This document shows positions 13,072 through 25,800 of a stretch of 64,000 nt of DNA, one piece after another. Numbering within the stretch: the stretch's first letter is position 1; every line of letters begins with the position of its first letter. The notes under the pieces are model-generated. The model saw only the letters and a list, made by a program, of their open reading frames with translations. It was not told the origin of the DNA and made no database searches. The translations under genes and the position numbers were made by a program. This stretch comes from Hyperoplus lanceolatus (lineage: Eukaryota > Chordata > Actinopteri > Uranoscopiformes > Ammodytidae): positions 4,949,501 to 5,013,500 of the forward strand of contig CM049416.1 of the NCBI GenBank assembly GCA_026929865.2. The letters run 5' to 3'.

Positions 13072-13838
13072 ATTCTCACCCTGAATCTCCTGAGTCTTGC
13101 CAGTCTGTCTTGCAGAGCTTTATCTTGGCTGGAGGCGAGATCTGCCACATGAGTCTGCCACTGCTGCTCTTTCTCCTGATACATGGGGGGTATATGCACA
13201 AACTAAAGTGTCAACTATGAGGCACTTTAATCCATCGAATGTGTTTAGGGTAGAATGTGCTGCTCTGGTCGTGTGGTGACACATACTCAATTTGTGCTAG
13301 ATAGAAGGCAGTTCTGATTTGATCAGGCTAAATGCATTGTTATGTAAGGCAGTTGTCCACTATAAATCTTGAAGAAAATCGTCCTCTCAAATAAACTCAT
13401 ACAACACTCAAACAACTATATATTGGATTTTATGATTGTCACATCCTTTAGTGGATCCCGTTGGACTGGTATGCATTCTATCTATTTAATAACATTGGTT
13501 CTGACTAAAGCATACCATTTGAATCTATTCATGTCAACATGGTTGTGTGTGCAGGTGTTGAGAAAGAAAACGTTTACAATCCCTCACACTGAATCCTTTC
13601 TTATATCTTAAAGCTCTGTAGGATCATTTTGGGTCCCTGAGTGCCCCTGGTCCAATGATATAACAGTGCATACATTCTGCTGGGGCCACTCCTCTCATCC
13701 TCAAGTAGGTGTGTTTATGTGTGAGAGTGATGAGGAGTGGTGCTGGATGTGTGTCCCTGACCTCAAAATGGACTCAGTTTTACACCCTCCGATCCGGTTT
13801 CCTGCTGTGTGTTTGTGTGTTTTTAAAATGTTCAAATA

Positions 13839-13880
<42 letters not shown>

Positions 13881-14006
13881 GGAGAGAGAAAAATATTTAA
13901 GACTTGTGTTTCACTTCAAACACCTCAGAATGGTTTACATGTGAGATCGACAAGGCCAGTTGCTCTCAGAGGAAAGCGCCTGTCATCAATTAAGGTTTCT
14001 GTCATG

Positions 14007-14059
<53 letters not shown>

Positions 14060-14219
14060 AGACTGCATGAGAGAGTCTGGGGAGAGGTAATATGTTGAGG
14101 AAGCTGATGTGAGAGGGGGAGGCATTTAGTTTAATGTCAGTCCGTTTAAAGAGGAAGATCTGCTGACACACATGAAGTGAAGGTGAAAGGAGTTAAACCG
14201 TTACCTCCCCAATCACATA

Positions 14220-14315
<96 letters not shown>

Positions 14316-16790
14316 CTGGTCTTTTTCAGGCGAACAATCAGGACATTCTTCCCTAAGAAGGCCTTGAGTTCAAAATTAGTATTTGGACATTTCACTGATT
14401 ACTTCGCTCATGTTCTATACACACACTTGTTCACTTGACTTCATGGTGTGAGGAGAGAGAGCAGCACACTTTGGACAATTTGCCGTAAATTGGCGAAAAA
14501 TTGAGTTAATACTTGTTTTCTGTCTGATCCAATCACACCGTAACGGTGGCAATTTGCCATCTGGCCAGTAGATTTAAGAGCATAGCATTCAGATGGTCTT
14601 CATGTCATGATGACATAAACTGTCTGCTAAGGTGGGAAAACGCGCCTCCGGAACCACACACTTGATCATATTTACTATTTGCAACTGCTGTTTCAAAACC
14701 TAGAGGGCTAATTACGAGCCTACAACAGTTTTTTAATTAGCAGGTTATTAACTAAGTTGGAACATCCAGTCATGTCTCAGTTTATTTAATTTGCTTAAAG
14801 TCTAGCGAAATAAGATTTAATAGTGGTATTTTTAAGACACAGCCTGTGCATTGGAAGCAGTGGAGTGCAATAAAAAGCTGTATTTTTGGATGAGAAAAAA
14901 GACAACGTGGAGCTTCAACAATACATTAATTGGAGCTAGGCTATATTTAAAGAGCCAGCAGCCTTTTTGTCATAATCATTGAATAGCTCGTCATGATCCG
15001 CTACGTCTCCGTATTGGTTGTTCACTAAAATAAATACATTGTTTATACACAGCATATGATCTGTAGATGGGTATGTTTCTTGCTCTGGTGGGCCCCATTT
15101 GCGTACATACCCTTTGTCTACAATACTTTCTTCCAAAAGAATAACTTGGAAAAAGCCTCAAAATGTATCCTGGACGTATAATGGGAAGTTTTTTTCTATG
15201 TACTTTGGTCTCATTTGTTTTCATTTGCAATAAGCAGTTGTTCAGTTAATTTAGAAACATTACAGGGTGCCTCAGGAATTCCTCTGGCTCAGCGGTGGCA
15301 TTCCAGCTGGGTTTGTGTGTGTGTGTGTATTGGGAGTAATGCTCTCCCCAAAGTGTGTTTGTGTGTGTATGTGTGTCCAGGTCGAGGCTGCTTGTATCCA
15401 TCTGCTATACATGCATATATGGATTTGTGTGTGTGTGTGTGTGCGCATTTGTAAAGGGTCATACTAGGGAGTCACGGAGTCCATGTACGTTTTGTGTATA
15501 GTGTTTGTGTGTCTGTCTGAGGTTAAGTTAGGGTTCAGCGGAAAGTACATTCCATACTGAGGTGAGAGTGATTGTCCTATCATGGTAAATGTTGTCATCA
15601 GCTTCCTGCCTTTGTGTGTGTGTGGGTGTGTGCACGTGTGTGTATCTGCGTGTGCGTGTGTACGGGCAGCGGAAATACTGACAACAACAACAGCCCACGT
15701 CCCTTGCTGACCTCACCCACTCTTGTCAGAAACGGGGCGGCTGCTCAAAGCGCCCACAGCTGTGTGCGAGTGTGTGTGCATTCCAAGTCCATGAGGATGT
15801 CCATCTGTTTTGGCAACTGGGCGTGTGTGTGTGTGTGTGCTTGTGCTTGAACAAATCTACAGTATGCACTGCTACTTTTGAATGCCAAGTGTGCGTTTCT
15901 CCTGCTATTAACTGTGTGTGTGTTTGTGTGTCTGTGGTTTGCACCGTAGAGTGTGAGTGACGTTTGAAGCTACTGATAAGCCCGGCAGCCTTGACATAAG
16001 GCCAGAGTTGTGTTTTACATTCCGTTGTTTCCATGGAAGTGAATTTGATTTGGCCGTGAGCGATGAAACGAACCTCAACGGTAAATTAACAACTCATTGA
16101 TCCAGCTTTCACTGCCCGTCTGCAGCACGCTGTTTCCATTAGGCTGATTATAACATCCAGCCCTCATCAAATGCTAAGCACAGAAATGACTAACGAGGTC
16201 TGTTCACAAAAATTATTCGAAGGACATTTAGCGGCTGATAATTTGATTATACAAATAATTTCAGATGCTACTGGCTGAGTAAAATACTTGAATTAAACCT
16301 CTCTGAGGTGGATGACACAAATATTTAAAAAGGAGGTAATATAATCTAAAATATCCTGTTTTCTTTCCATCCAGAGCTTGCCAGCCACGACCATGTGTCA
16401 ACACACCAATCACGTCCGGCTACAACTGCTACATTGCCAAATCTATGTGTTTGTGTGGGTTTTGGTTAGAACAAAAAAATGTGCAAGCGTGCATTGGCAA
16501 GTGTGTGTCTTTCGGAAAAACCAAGGGAGAGCCATTAAGGCTAAGCTGGTGTCATTTAGCGTTAAGCCTTCATGCCGTGCCAAGAGCTGAGCGAAAAGAG
16601 GCTGTATTGTTTAACAGATGTACAAATTCGTAGTGTGTGTGTGTGAGTGTGAGTGAGCGAGGTTGTGTTTACCTTCTTGCTCTCTTCAATTTCTTGGAGT
16701 CTATCTTTTTCCTGCTGCTCCCTCTCCATTCGCCATCGGACCTAAAACACACAGACACACACGCACACACACACGCAGACACACACACGC

Positions 16791-16872
<82 letters not shown>

Positions 16873-19800
16873 TTACTCTTATGCATCATTTGTATTTTCT
16901 CAATTAAAGCTAGTGCGTACATTTTCAAAATGTACTTTGCAAACGAGTTGACACAACATTTATTAAGCCTATCAGATCCGCAAAACTCTCTGTATTTCTC
17001 AGTGTGGCAGCGTTTACCAACTGGTGTCGCCCCCCTGTCACTGGCACAATGACTGAACATTCCAAAAAGCGCCCACAAAATGTTTCGGTTGCTGATTCTA
17101 CTGCTAAGAAAAAACCTACATGTACAGAAAGAATCAAATCCATGCGCAATCACTAAAGGCTTACCTCATGTAGATGCGCAGACAGTGTTGTTGTAATGAC
17201 TCAGAATTCCTCATTGGGGCAACAGAAGTTACACACTATAGCTTTAATTAAAGGGGAATCATGGATCATCAAAGTCTTACCTCATGCAGTTTCGCCGAGA
17301 CTATTGTACTAATAACACAGAATTCGTCATTGAGGCAACAGAAGTTACACACTATAGGTTTAATTAAAGGGGAATCAAAGGAGGGTTTGTCACAATAAGA
17401 GACACCTCCTCCTTTGCTCTTACCCTCTCCTCTTTATTGTCTCTCCAGTTGTTCTCCAAAGCTCCAGCTCCTTCTGCAGCTTCCTTTGTCATCTTTTCTG
17501 ACGTCCCAAGAAATGCATAGTCTTCCTCTTTACACAGTCCTCTCATTGACTGGAACCAGAAAAACAGACATTTATCAAATTTGATACTTGTTTTCATCCT
17601 CCAATAGCCTTGCCTCTACTGTACGCATCAGCTGTCTCTATAATGAGTTTTTGATTTTAAGGATACAGTACTTAAGAAAATATATTCACCCCCCTCGAGA
17701 AGTTTAATATTGTTGTAAGTAGATTTAATAATCATTAGATAAAGACCCAGTAATATCAAAGTGAAAACAGATCTAAAACCAGTTACAAATGTAAAATGCA
17801 CGTTTGCATGTTCATTTTCCCATTATTTTTTTTCTTTTATTAACCACATATTGGTTAAATGGAGATCAGCTTTGTGTAGCCAAGGGCTTTCAGTGGAACG
17901 TTTAGAAAATACACCTGTGTCTGTTAGCTCCAACTTTGCGTGAGTCAGTATTGTTGTCAAAACCTCCACGATGACAACACATCAACACGATAAGACAAAA
18001 GTCAGGGAATGAATACAAAAGCCACAAGGTCACTGGACATTTAGACAAGTAAGGGAGCAAGCATGAAAAAGCTTATAATTCTGCCTATATCAAGTCACCC
18101 TACAAATATAAGTGAGCTAACAGGAAGGGGATTAGTTAGGGGGGCTACCAATAGACCTATGACAACTGTGAAGGAACTACATTCTTCAGAGGATGAGTTT
18201 GGAGAAACTGTGAGGACAACAACAGTTGTCCTGGTGCTTCACTATTCTCAGCTACAGTTTACCAGGAGGAATGTGGGAGACTCTGAAGTCGGCCAGTGGA
18301 GCTTTCTAGGGTCTAATAAGACCAAATTGAGCTTCAGGCCCCTGTATAAACGCTTTAACACTGCACATGATCCTAATAACACTGTAGCATTCTTGGCGTG
18401 AAGCCTGTTGGTGACAGCATCAAGCTGTGGTGATGCTTCTCTTGAGCTGGCCCTGGAAGGCTTGAGAAGGGGGAGGTAAAAGTAGATGCAGCTAAATACA
18501 GTAAATATCCTCGATGACAGCGATACAGAACATAATGCCAAGGTTACACAGGTACTGTATGGTTTGAATCCTGAAGTGGCAGAGTTCAGCTCTCAATCTG
18601 ATCTGGGAGTTATGTTGGGGTATGTGTGACTCTGTTCAGTCAGAAGGGGCACAAGGGGATCAAGAAATAGCTTCAAAAAGATGTAAATCATATGCCTTCG
18701 TAGTGACCAAATTGCGTCCAAAATGACAAAATGGATATATTTACTTAAAGTTTACAGCTGTTCTTGTACTGGTTCCTCCTCTGAAATACAGTTCGGTTCC
18801 ACCAAAAGATATTTGAGATAGAACTGCTGCTGGGTTGATGCTGAATCGATGAAATAACTTTAAAAATTGCTGTTACTGCTTGCTTAAAGATTTGAATAAC
18901 TGCTACCCTATATCCTGCGTATTGTCGTCTTAACATTCCAGCAGCTCTTAACCTACCTTTGACATGGGAATCCCTTGAAACTTTTTCACATGAGTCATTG
19001 TAATCCAGGACAGTTCTGCTGTTCAAGACAAAGATATTCAAAGTTCTGTTAGTAAGTTTTATCCCATATCCAACTATTTTAATGATATGTAGCTGCATTA
19101 TTTATTAAATTACAAATATATTACAATAAATATAGGAAAATATGCTTTTATGAGATAAAATCAATACAAAATGTGAAATTAAAAGTCAGGTGACTCACCT
19201 GCAAGTCAACAATAATTCCTCAGTTTCCACTTTGTTGATCAGTACCTGTCGCTTCCTTTAGCTTATTCCCCTTTCTCTTTACTGTCTCATAACAGCTGAA
19301 GATCCTTGTGTCCCTCTCCAGCATAGAGCACCAAAAGAAAGTTTTAGGTCAGAGTTATAAATGTTCTTATACGCTGACGGCGTGAAGCCTACATGCTAGT
19401 TATTTCCACAGTGAGGTGACAGAAGTGCCACTGTGCCACTAATAAAGAGTCAATAAGTGAGAAGAGCATAGATTGATTGTTTTGAGGCCTTTGTCTTAAT
19501 TTAGATCAGTAAGAAGCTTCAGGGCAATGTATCTCAACGTTTCCCCAAGCTAAAGGGTAATACATTTTTTTTGTCTGTTACCTGGCTATTGAGCTTCTAA
19601 ATTAAATTCAAGCAGTAGTATTTAGTTTTGAAGTGGTATGCTTATTCCTAGAAGGTGTTTAAAAAAGAACAGTTAATAGTTTGATATTTTGGGAAATACC
19701 CTTACTAGCTTTCTTTACCAAGAGTTAAATGATAAGATTGATACAGCTTGTTTCTGTATGCTATGTATGAGTTAGATTTGCATAAAGACTGAAACCAGAG

Positions 19801-22800
19801 AGAGAGATATTGCCAGGCTATGTCCAAAAGGAGAAAATTACATCTCCCAGCATCCTTGAAAACTTGGCACTAAATTTGCTATATCTTTTTTGTTCGATGT
19901 TTAGCTGAGCCTATACGTTCCCCATTTTCTCATGTCTCACATCCCCTCATGTTTTTTACTCTAAGGACATCCGGCTGCTGGCTGTAGCTTTAAGGTATAA
20001 TGAGGCTGGACAACTGAGGCAGTTTATTGTTTTTTTTTGCTATTTGATTTTGTATTGTGTAACCACATGTTAGCACCGGTTCATGTGCAGGGTTGCATCA
20101 AATCTAGTTGGCATTGCACACAGGAAACCTCAATTAATTTACAGCCCACTTTCTGCTGCTGCATTTCCCCTCTTAACTCAATAGAGTTCAACATGTCCCA
20201 TTGTCTTAAGCAATAGCACTTTCAGCAGGCTGCTAATAACAAGCCTGACAGCCACATAATATGTTGATAGATATACAGTGGATGTTGTGAGTGCTTCCAT
20301 TGAACTCACTCTGCCACAGTGTTGCCACATGAATGAAAAGTTCCATTGGTGCTGGATAAGATCAGATCAACGACAGGCCTAAGTCAAAGCAGAATCAGCA
20401 TTCATACTCAGGGTTTTTCCTGGCTCAGAATGGGCCTTTGGGGGGTGACAACAGGGAACAACTTCTTTGGGGTTGCGACTGCAACAGTAAAGGCGAAAAG
20501 TTTGTGAATTTTAAGAGCAGTATGGGGTTGAGAAGGGGAGTTTCAATGATAGTTTTATTACGATTATTTTGTGTTCATGATGGAGGGAAGCAGTAATATA
20601 CATCGAAATGCAATGAATCGCCCAGCACTACAGGAAGGATGACTTGTATTGGGCTGAACTAGAAACACATTTGGAGAAGTTTTAAATAGCGTAATATTTT
20701 CTCAATTTTTTTGATTTAGGCAGCTGGAGATTTTCCTTTGGGGGAAGCATGGAACCACTTTGGGGGGCGCCAAAAATTTCTCTATGCAGGAAAAACCCTG
20801 ATACTGTGTTGACAGTATGCTTTTTGTTTAGTTTCAGATTTAATAGGTATCACAGCATGATGTTCGTAAAGACCAATTGGATTTGACTGAATTCTGTCTT
20901 AAAGCAATATATGAATAAAATACTTGAGAAATTATTGTCTATTGACATCATATTCTTGCATTCACATGTGCTCTGAAACACAGACAGGAACACCCACTTC
21001 CACACCTGGATATACAATCCAACATCACTTCATATAACCTCTGTTCATTCATCAATCTCACAATGAGCTATGATCTTTGACCTTTGGTCCCTGAACCTCC
21101 TAGGCCAATATACATCACACGTCAGTCTGATCGAAACAGGAAACCACTCTAGTCTTTAAATGCTTTCTCTAGTGCAGCGCATGAAATAACCCTTTCTTAA
21201 AGCTCCCATATTATACACTTTTCGGTACTATTATAGACCATATTATATGGTCTTAGTGGTCCCTAATACGTTTTTCTTTAATTGTTTGCTGAAAAAAACT
21301 TTCAGATAATTTATTGTACTATGCTGATGTTCAACATTTTTCTTTTCCAGAAATAAATTGTTAAAACAGATCAAACAAATTATTTGACAACTGTATGTGC
21401 AAAAGTTTGTGAACCCTGAGCTGCATTGCTTAAATCGAGCAGGTAAACACAATCAGATGGGCCAAACTGAGTGATGAAATGGACCAATGTAGTGAGAGAT
21501 CTTTAGGGAAGACATTGGGCTGCACTAGATAAAACAGAGATCAAACCGGGTCAGTTTAGGCTCACCAAAGTGAACCCATACAGGTCAGACATGCTAAAAG
21601 GGAGAACAAAAATCTCAGAGGATCTCAGGAATAGAGTTGTGATGCTGCACATTTGTCTGGGGACAGCTATAAATTAATTAAAAAAAAGTTTGAGCTCCAT
21701 CGGTCCACCGTGAGGCAAATCATCTGAAAATGGAGAGCTTTAAGAGTGACTGAACATCTGCCTAGAAGTAGACTTCCATCAAAAATATCCATAAGCGCCA
21801 CCAGAACAGTGATTTTTCTGTTAAAAGCCAAAACAAACATTACGTGTAGTGATTTGCAGAAATCTGTTCCTGAGATTTTTTCCCCTTTGAGCATGTCTGA
21901 CCTGTATGGGTTCAGTTTGGTGGGCATAAACTGACCTGGTTTTATCTTTTTATTATCTAGTGTCGCCCAATTTCTTCCCTAAAGATCTCTCATTACTGTA
22001 TTTTCCGCACTATGAGCCGCACTGGACTATACGCCGCAGGTGTTATAATGTTTAATTACCATATGTAAGAGTTTGTGCACAGAGGGGATTGTCGGGAAAG
22101 AGATGGCTGCTTGAGGAAGCTCCCATTTATTAAAATGTCAACAAACAAGTTACATATTTGCATAACGTATTCAAGTGTTACCATTTAGAGCAATAGTAGC
22201 TACTAGGGATGAGCACGAGTAGTGTTTTCGCTACTCGAGTGATCGCTTGCATTTCTCGAGGATCAATCGATTCCTCGTTAAACTTTTTTCTATTTTTAGA
22301 ACGCAACACATCTGTCTGCAGAATAACGGTTCACCGTAATAAAGCGCTCAATGCTTATTGTCAAACAGTCACAGTTGATATATGATATTAAGGATTTTTT
22401 TTTCCACAAGTTTAAAACACCTTTTCCTCACTGAAAGTAATTAAATAGATGGGCCACAATTTAAACCGATCGAGTAGGTATGCGGTGGGGAGAAAAAAAG
22501 CATGGGCTGTAGTTGTAACAAAAAAAAAATTGCCTAAGTCACCATTTAAAATAAGAAGGGCAGCAAATAATATAAAATGATTGTCCTACAATTTAAATAC
22601 ATATAAATAACTCACCAAACAGGGCTTGACACTAACGCTTGCCCGCTTGCCCGAGGCAACTGAAAATAATGTTCGCGCAAGTTGAGATTGCTTTTCGGTT
22701 GCCCGAACGGGCAAGTGGATTAGAGGGTTTGTCAGTGGTACTATTTATTCCTTTTTTTTAAAAAAAAACAATCCCACTAACTCACACAAAATAGATCGGT

Positions 22801-25800
22801 TATATTTGCAATTGAGCAGCTGCGCGCGGCAGCCAGCAGCATCACGCTCTCTCTCGGACTCTTATCTCTCTCTCTCTCACACACACACACAACAGCCTGT
22901 GTGCACGCAGTTCTGCTGTCTACGTTCCGAAAGCCGGCTCTATTAGGCTATACCATGGGGCTATACGGACCTAGTTCCGCTATATTCAAAACCCAGAAAT
23001 CAATAACATTTGAGCTTATTGATACCGCTATTGAGTCCAGTAGGTCACATGATGTAATTTTAAATATCGAGTAGAGTCGGGGTCATCTTCATCTAATTAG
23101 GCCTACTTCAGCGTATAATTCCATCACTGTTCATGGACTGTAAAAACCTTCGACTGTCTTGAAGAAACTCCTTCAACCCGCTTCAACTCCGTCTCCCAAA
23201 AAAAAAAAAACTCTGTCTGCTGAGCCGCTGCCGCTGCAGACGGGCTCGGCACCGTCTCGTCATTCATTCAAAGCAGCGGAATTGTGCTATATAAATAAAT
23301 TTGCCTTGCCTTGCCTATTTCACAAGAAGCTTGAATAATAAAGTTTGGGTGAAAAACTTGTTTTCCCAGCAATATAAAATAAATAGTAGGCCTAAATATG
23401 GAATTATGACCGATTTAAAGTCCTATCCTTAGCTCTGCCAATCTTATAAGCAATTAAAGCAATAATACCAGTTCTCTTTTAACAAAATAATAGAAAAATA
23501 TCGATAAATATTTGGATTGTGGAGTCTTTATAACTGGATTGGATTTATATAGCGCTTTTCAAGGCACTCAAAGACGCTTTACAGGGTTCCAGGTTCCATT
23601 CATTCACACACAGTCATACTGGTGGTGGTAAACTACCATCGTAGCCACAGCTGCCCTGGGGCAGACTGACGGTAGTGTGGCTGCCATTCAGCGCCTACGG
23701 CCCCTCCGACCACCACCTCAAGCATACAGCAGTCATACACATTCACACGATGCAAGGTGGGTGAAGTGTCTTGCCCAAGGACACAACAACCATGACACAG
23801 GTGGCAGAGCGGGGATTGAACCGCCAACCCTTGGATCATTGGCCAACCCGCTTAACCACCTGAGCCACGGTCGCCCGAGGTATCAATATGAATAGAAATT
23901 AATGATCCCCCTCCCTACTTACAGTGTAACTGGGCAATAGCTTTAACATGGTGGACTTAAATCATTTTATGGCACACGATAACTTTTTGGCACAATGTGA
24001 CCGTTTTAAATAAGTAAAATAAGTTAAATTTTTTGAACACATTTGTGTGGAAGCTTACATTCAGCTTGACTCTGAGCTAGACTGAGTTTTCTGAGCCCCT
24101 GGGCCAGGTGCATGGCAAAAAGAGGCCCTGTCACGATGCTGACCAAGCCCTAAACTGCTGCATCATGCTTATTATCCAAAATTCTGGGGTCGGGGTGATT
24201 TGTGCCAGAGTGCCTGGAGTGAGTTATAAGTAAATAAGTCAGCAAAATATATTTATAAAAGCACATTTATTACAGTTTTCACTGTCCAAAGTGCTGAACA
24301 TAGTGCATTCAGTAGGTAAAAAATTAAGGAAAAAATAACAATATCCAAAATAAAAGACATAAAGCCGAGGTAAGATAGTTAATGGGGAGGAAAAACCAGG
24401 GTGTACAGATGGGTTATGAGCCTTGATTTAAAGGCAGAAATGGAGGGGGAATCGCATATGCCAAGTGGCAGTTGGTTCTACAAGGGCGGAGCAGCTAGTG
24501 CAAAGTAAATTTCTGCGAGTTGTGCCATTGGCATGGCTATATACACTGGTCACCAAAAGAAAGTGTTTGTCTACAGTAGCTCAGAAGAGTGACATCTCCA
24601 TTCCACTTTACGACACCACTGATGAGAGTTCAGATGGCCAGAAAGATGATGATGGTGACTTTGTCATTGTGAGCTTTGCAGGTAAAACCACCTAGATCTG
24701 CTAGGCCTTGTTTAAGAAGATTGTACTTCAATCATTGTAAAATATTTACTTTATTTACTTTAAATAAACCTTAAATAAGTGATTGTCTAATGGACTTGTC
24801 TTGCATTACAGTTTATGAGAAATATATCAATGGCACAATTTACCCCATGGTATTCTCTCCAACGGCACAACTTACACCACAAGACAACTTTTTTTCCGAA
24901 AGCTATATATATTTCTTTAACAGTCTATTCCAGATCCAAAGTGTTTATTGCCAGGGATGCACAACACCCTGACATATATGTACATATTTGAATTCGAGAC
25001 ATAACTGTCAAGGCCTCACTTTAAAGTCACTTTGAGTAAAATGTGGCACAACTTAGGCCACTCTCCCCTTTATCCAACCGCGTAATGCTCACTCCGTGTC
25101 CGTGAATAATTACCGCGACTAATTCCTCATTAACGGAAGGTTACACCGGTCAGTTTTTGAATCTCATCCCCATATTCCATAGTTAAGGCTTCTTAACTGT
25201 GCCTAAAGTAAGCCTTGCTTCTTCTTTTCTTTTCTTTCCAAGCGGAGAGCACCTTGCATGCTCATCTGGAGTCTACTCATTACTAACTGAGAGTAGCAGG
25301 TGTCATCTCCCCTTTTTATAAACGTAACTTTATCATCTGCTTTGAAATAATTGGACAGTTATATTCCTGACAATGTTCTGGAGAAAGGAGAGACCGTGTT
25401 CAGCTCCGCGGTGCCGTGGAGAACACAGGCTGCGTTGCGGTGGCATGGATGTGGCAGTTATTTGAAGTTGCTGTATGACACAACACTCAGTTTATTGCAC
25501 TTGCATCAAAATATTTAATTTCGTTAAACATTATTTCATCCGTTTTGTGCCGTTTTGTACACGTATATAACATTTTAATCCACCAATCGAGTTCATTTGA
25601 AACGAGGAGTACTCCACTACTCGATTACTAACGCCCATCCATAGTAGCTACAGAACATATACTGTGCTGTGTAATAACAGGGTCGAAAAATGGGGAAAAA
25701 GTCGCGGCTTATAGTCCGAAAATTACGGTACATTGGTCTATTTCATCAATCAATTTGGCTCACCTGATTGTGTTTAACCTTGCTCAATTTAAGCAATTCA

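Larger units (their letters stand above)
22204..25643. mobile_element. hAT-like element nested at the third level
   Basis: The left end is TAGGGATGAGCACGAGTA and the inverse right end TATGGATGGGCGTTAGTA. The perfect 8-bp duplication GTAGCTAC lies at 22196-22203 and 25644-25651. CTACTCGAGT-like motifs occur at both ends. The interior carries later insertions (hAT-like end at 22623, SINE, LINE and pogo-like fragments). No intact transposase was found. Confidence 0.7.
21996..25728. mobile_element. TA-target DNA transposon inserted in the Tc1 arm
   Basis: The left end is CTGTATTTTCCGCACTATGA and the inverse of the right end is CCGTAATTTTCGGACTATAA, both continuing into GCCGC. TA flanks both sides (21994-21995 and 25729-25730). 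Comparison with the intact left Tc1 arm shows that TA was single before insertion. Tc1/mariner-pogo type by target site; the family is inferred. Nearly all of its length is the hAT element inserted inside it. Confidence 0.65.

Noticed and set aside
14936..15136. Minus-strand 66-codon frame considered as an exon of the unidentified gene
   Set aside because: Exons 4 and 5 already join in phase, and no defensible splice sites bound it.
13666..17153. Long Cys/Val-rich or Thr/His-rich reading frames on both strands
   Set aside because: They are translations of GT/CA microsatellites.
19206..19321. 34-codon frame on the minus strand with a GTGAGT site beyond it
   Set aside because: Its phase does not fit between exons 1 and 2, and the stop lies before the donor-like site.
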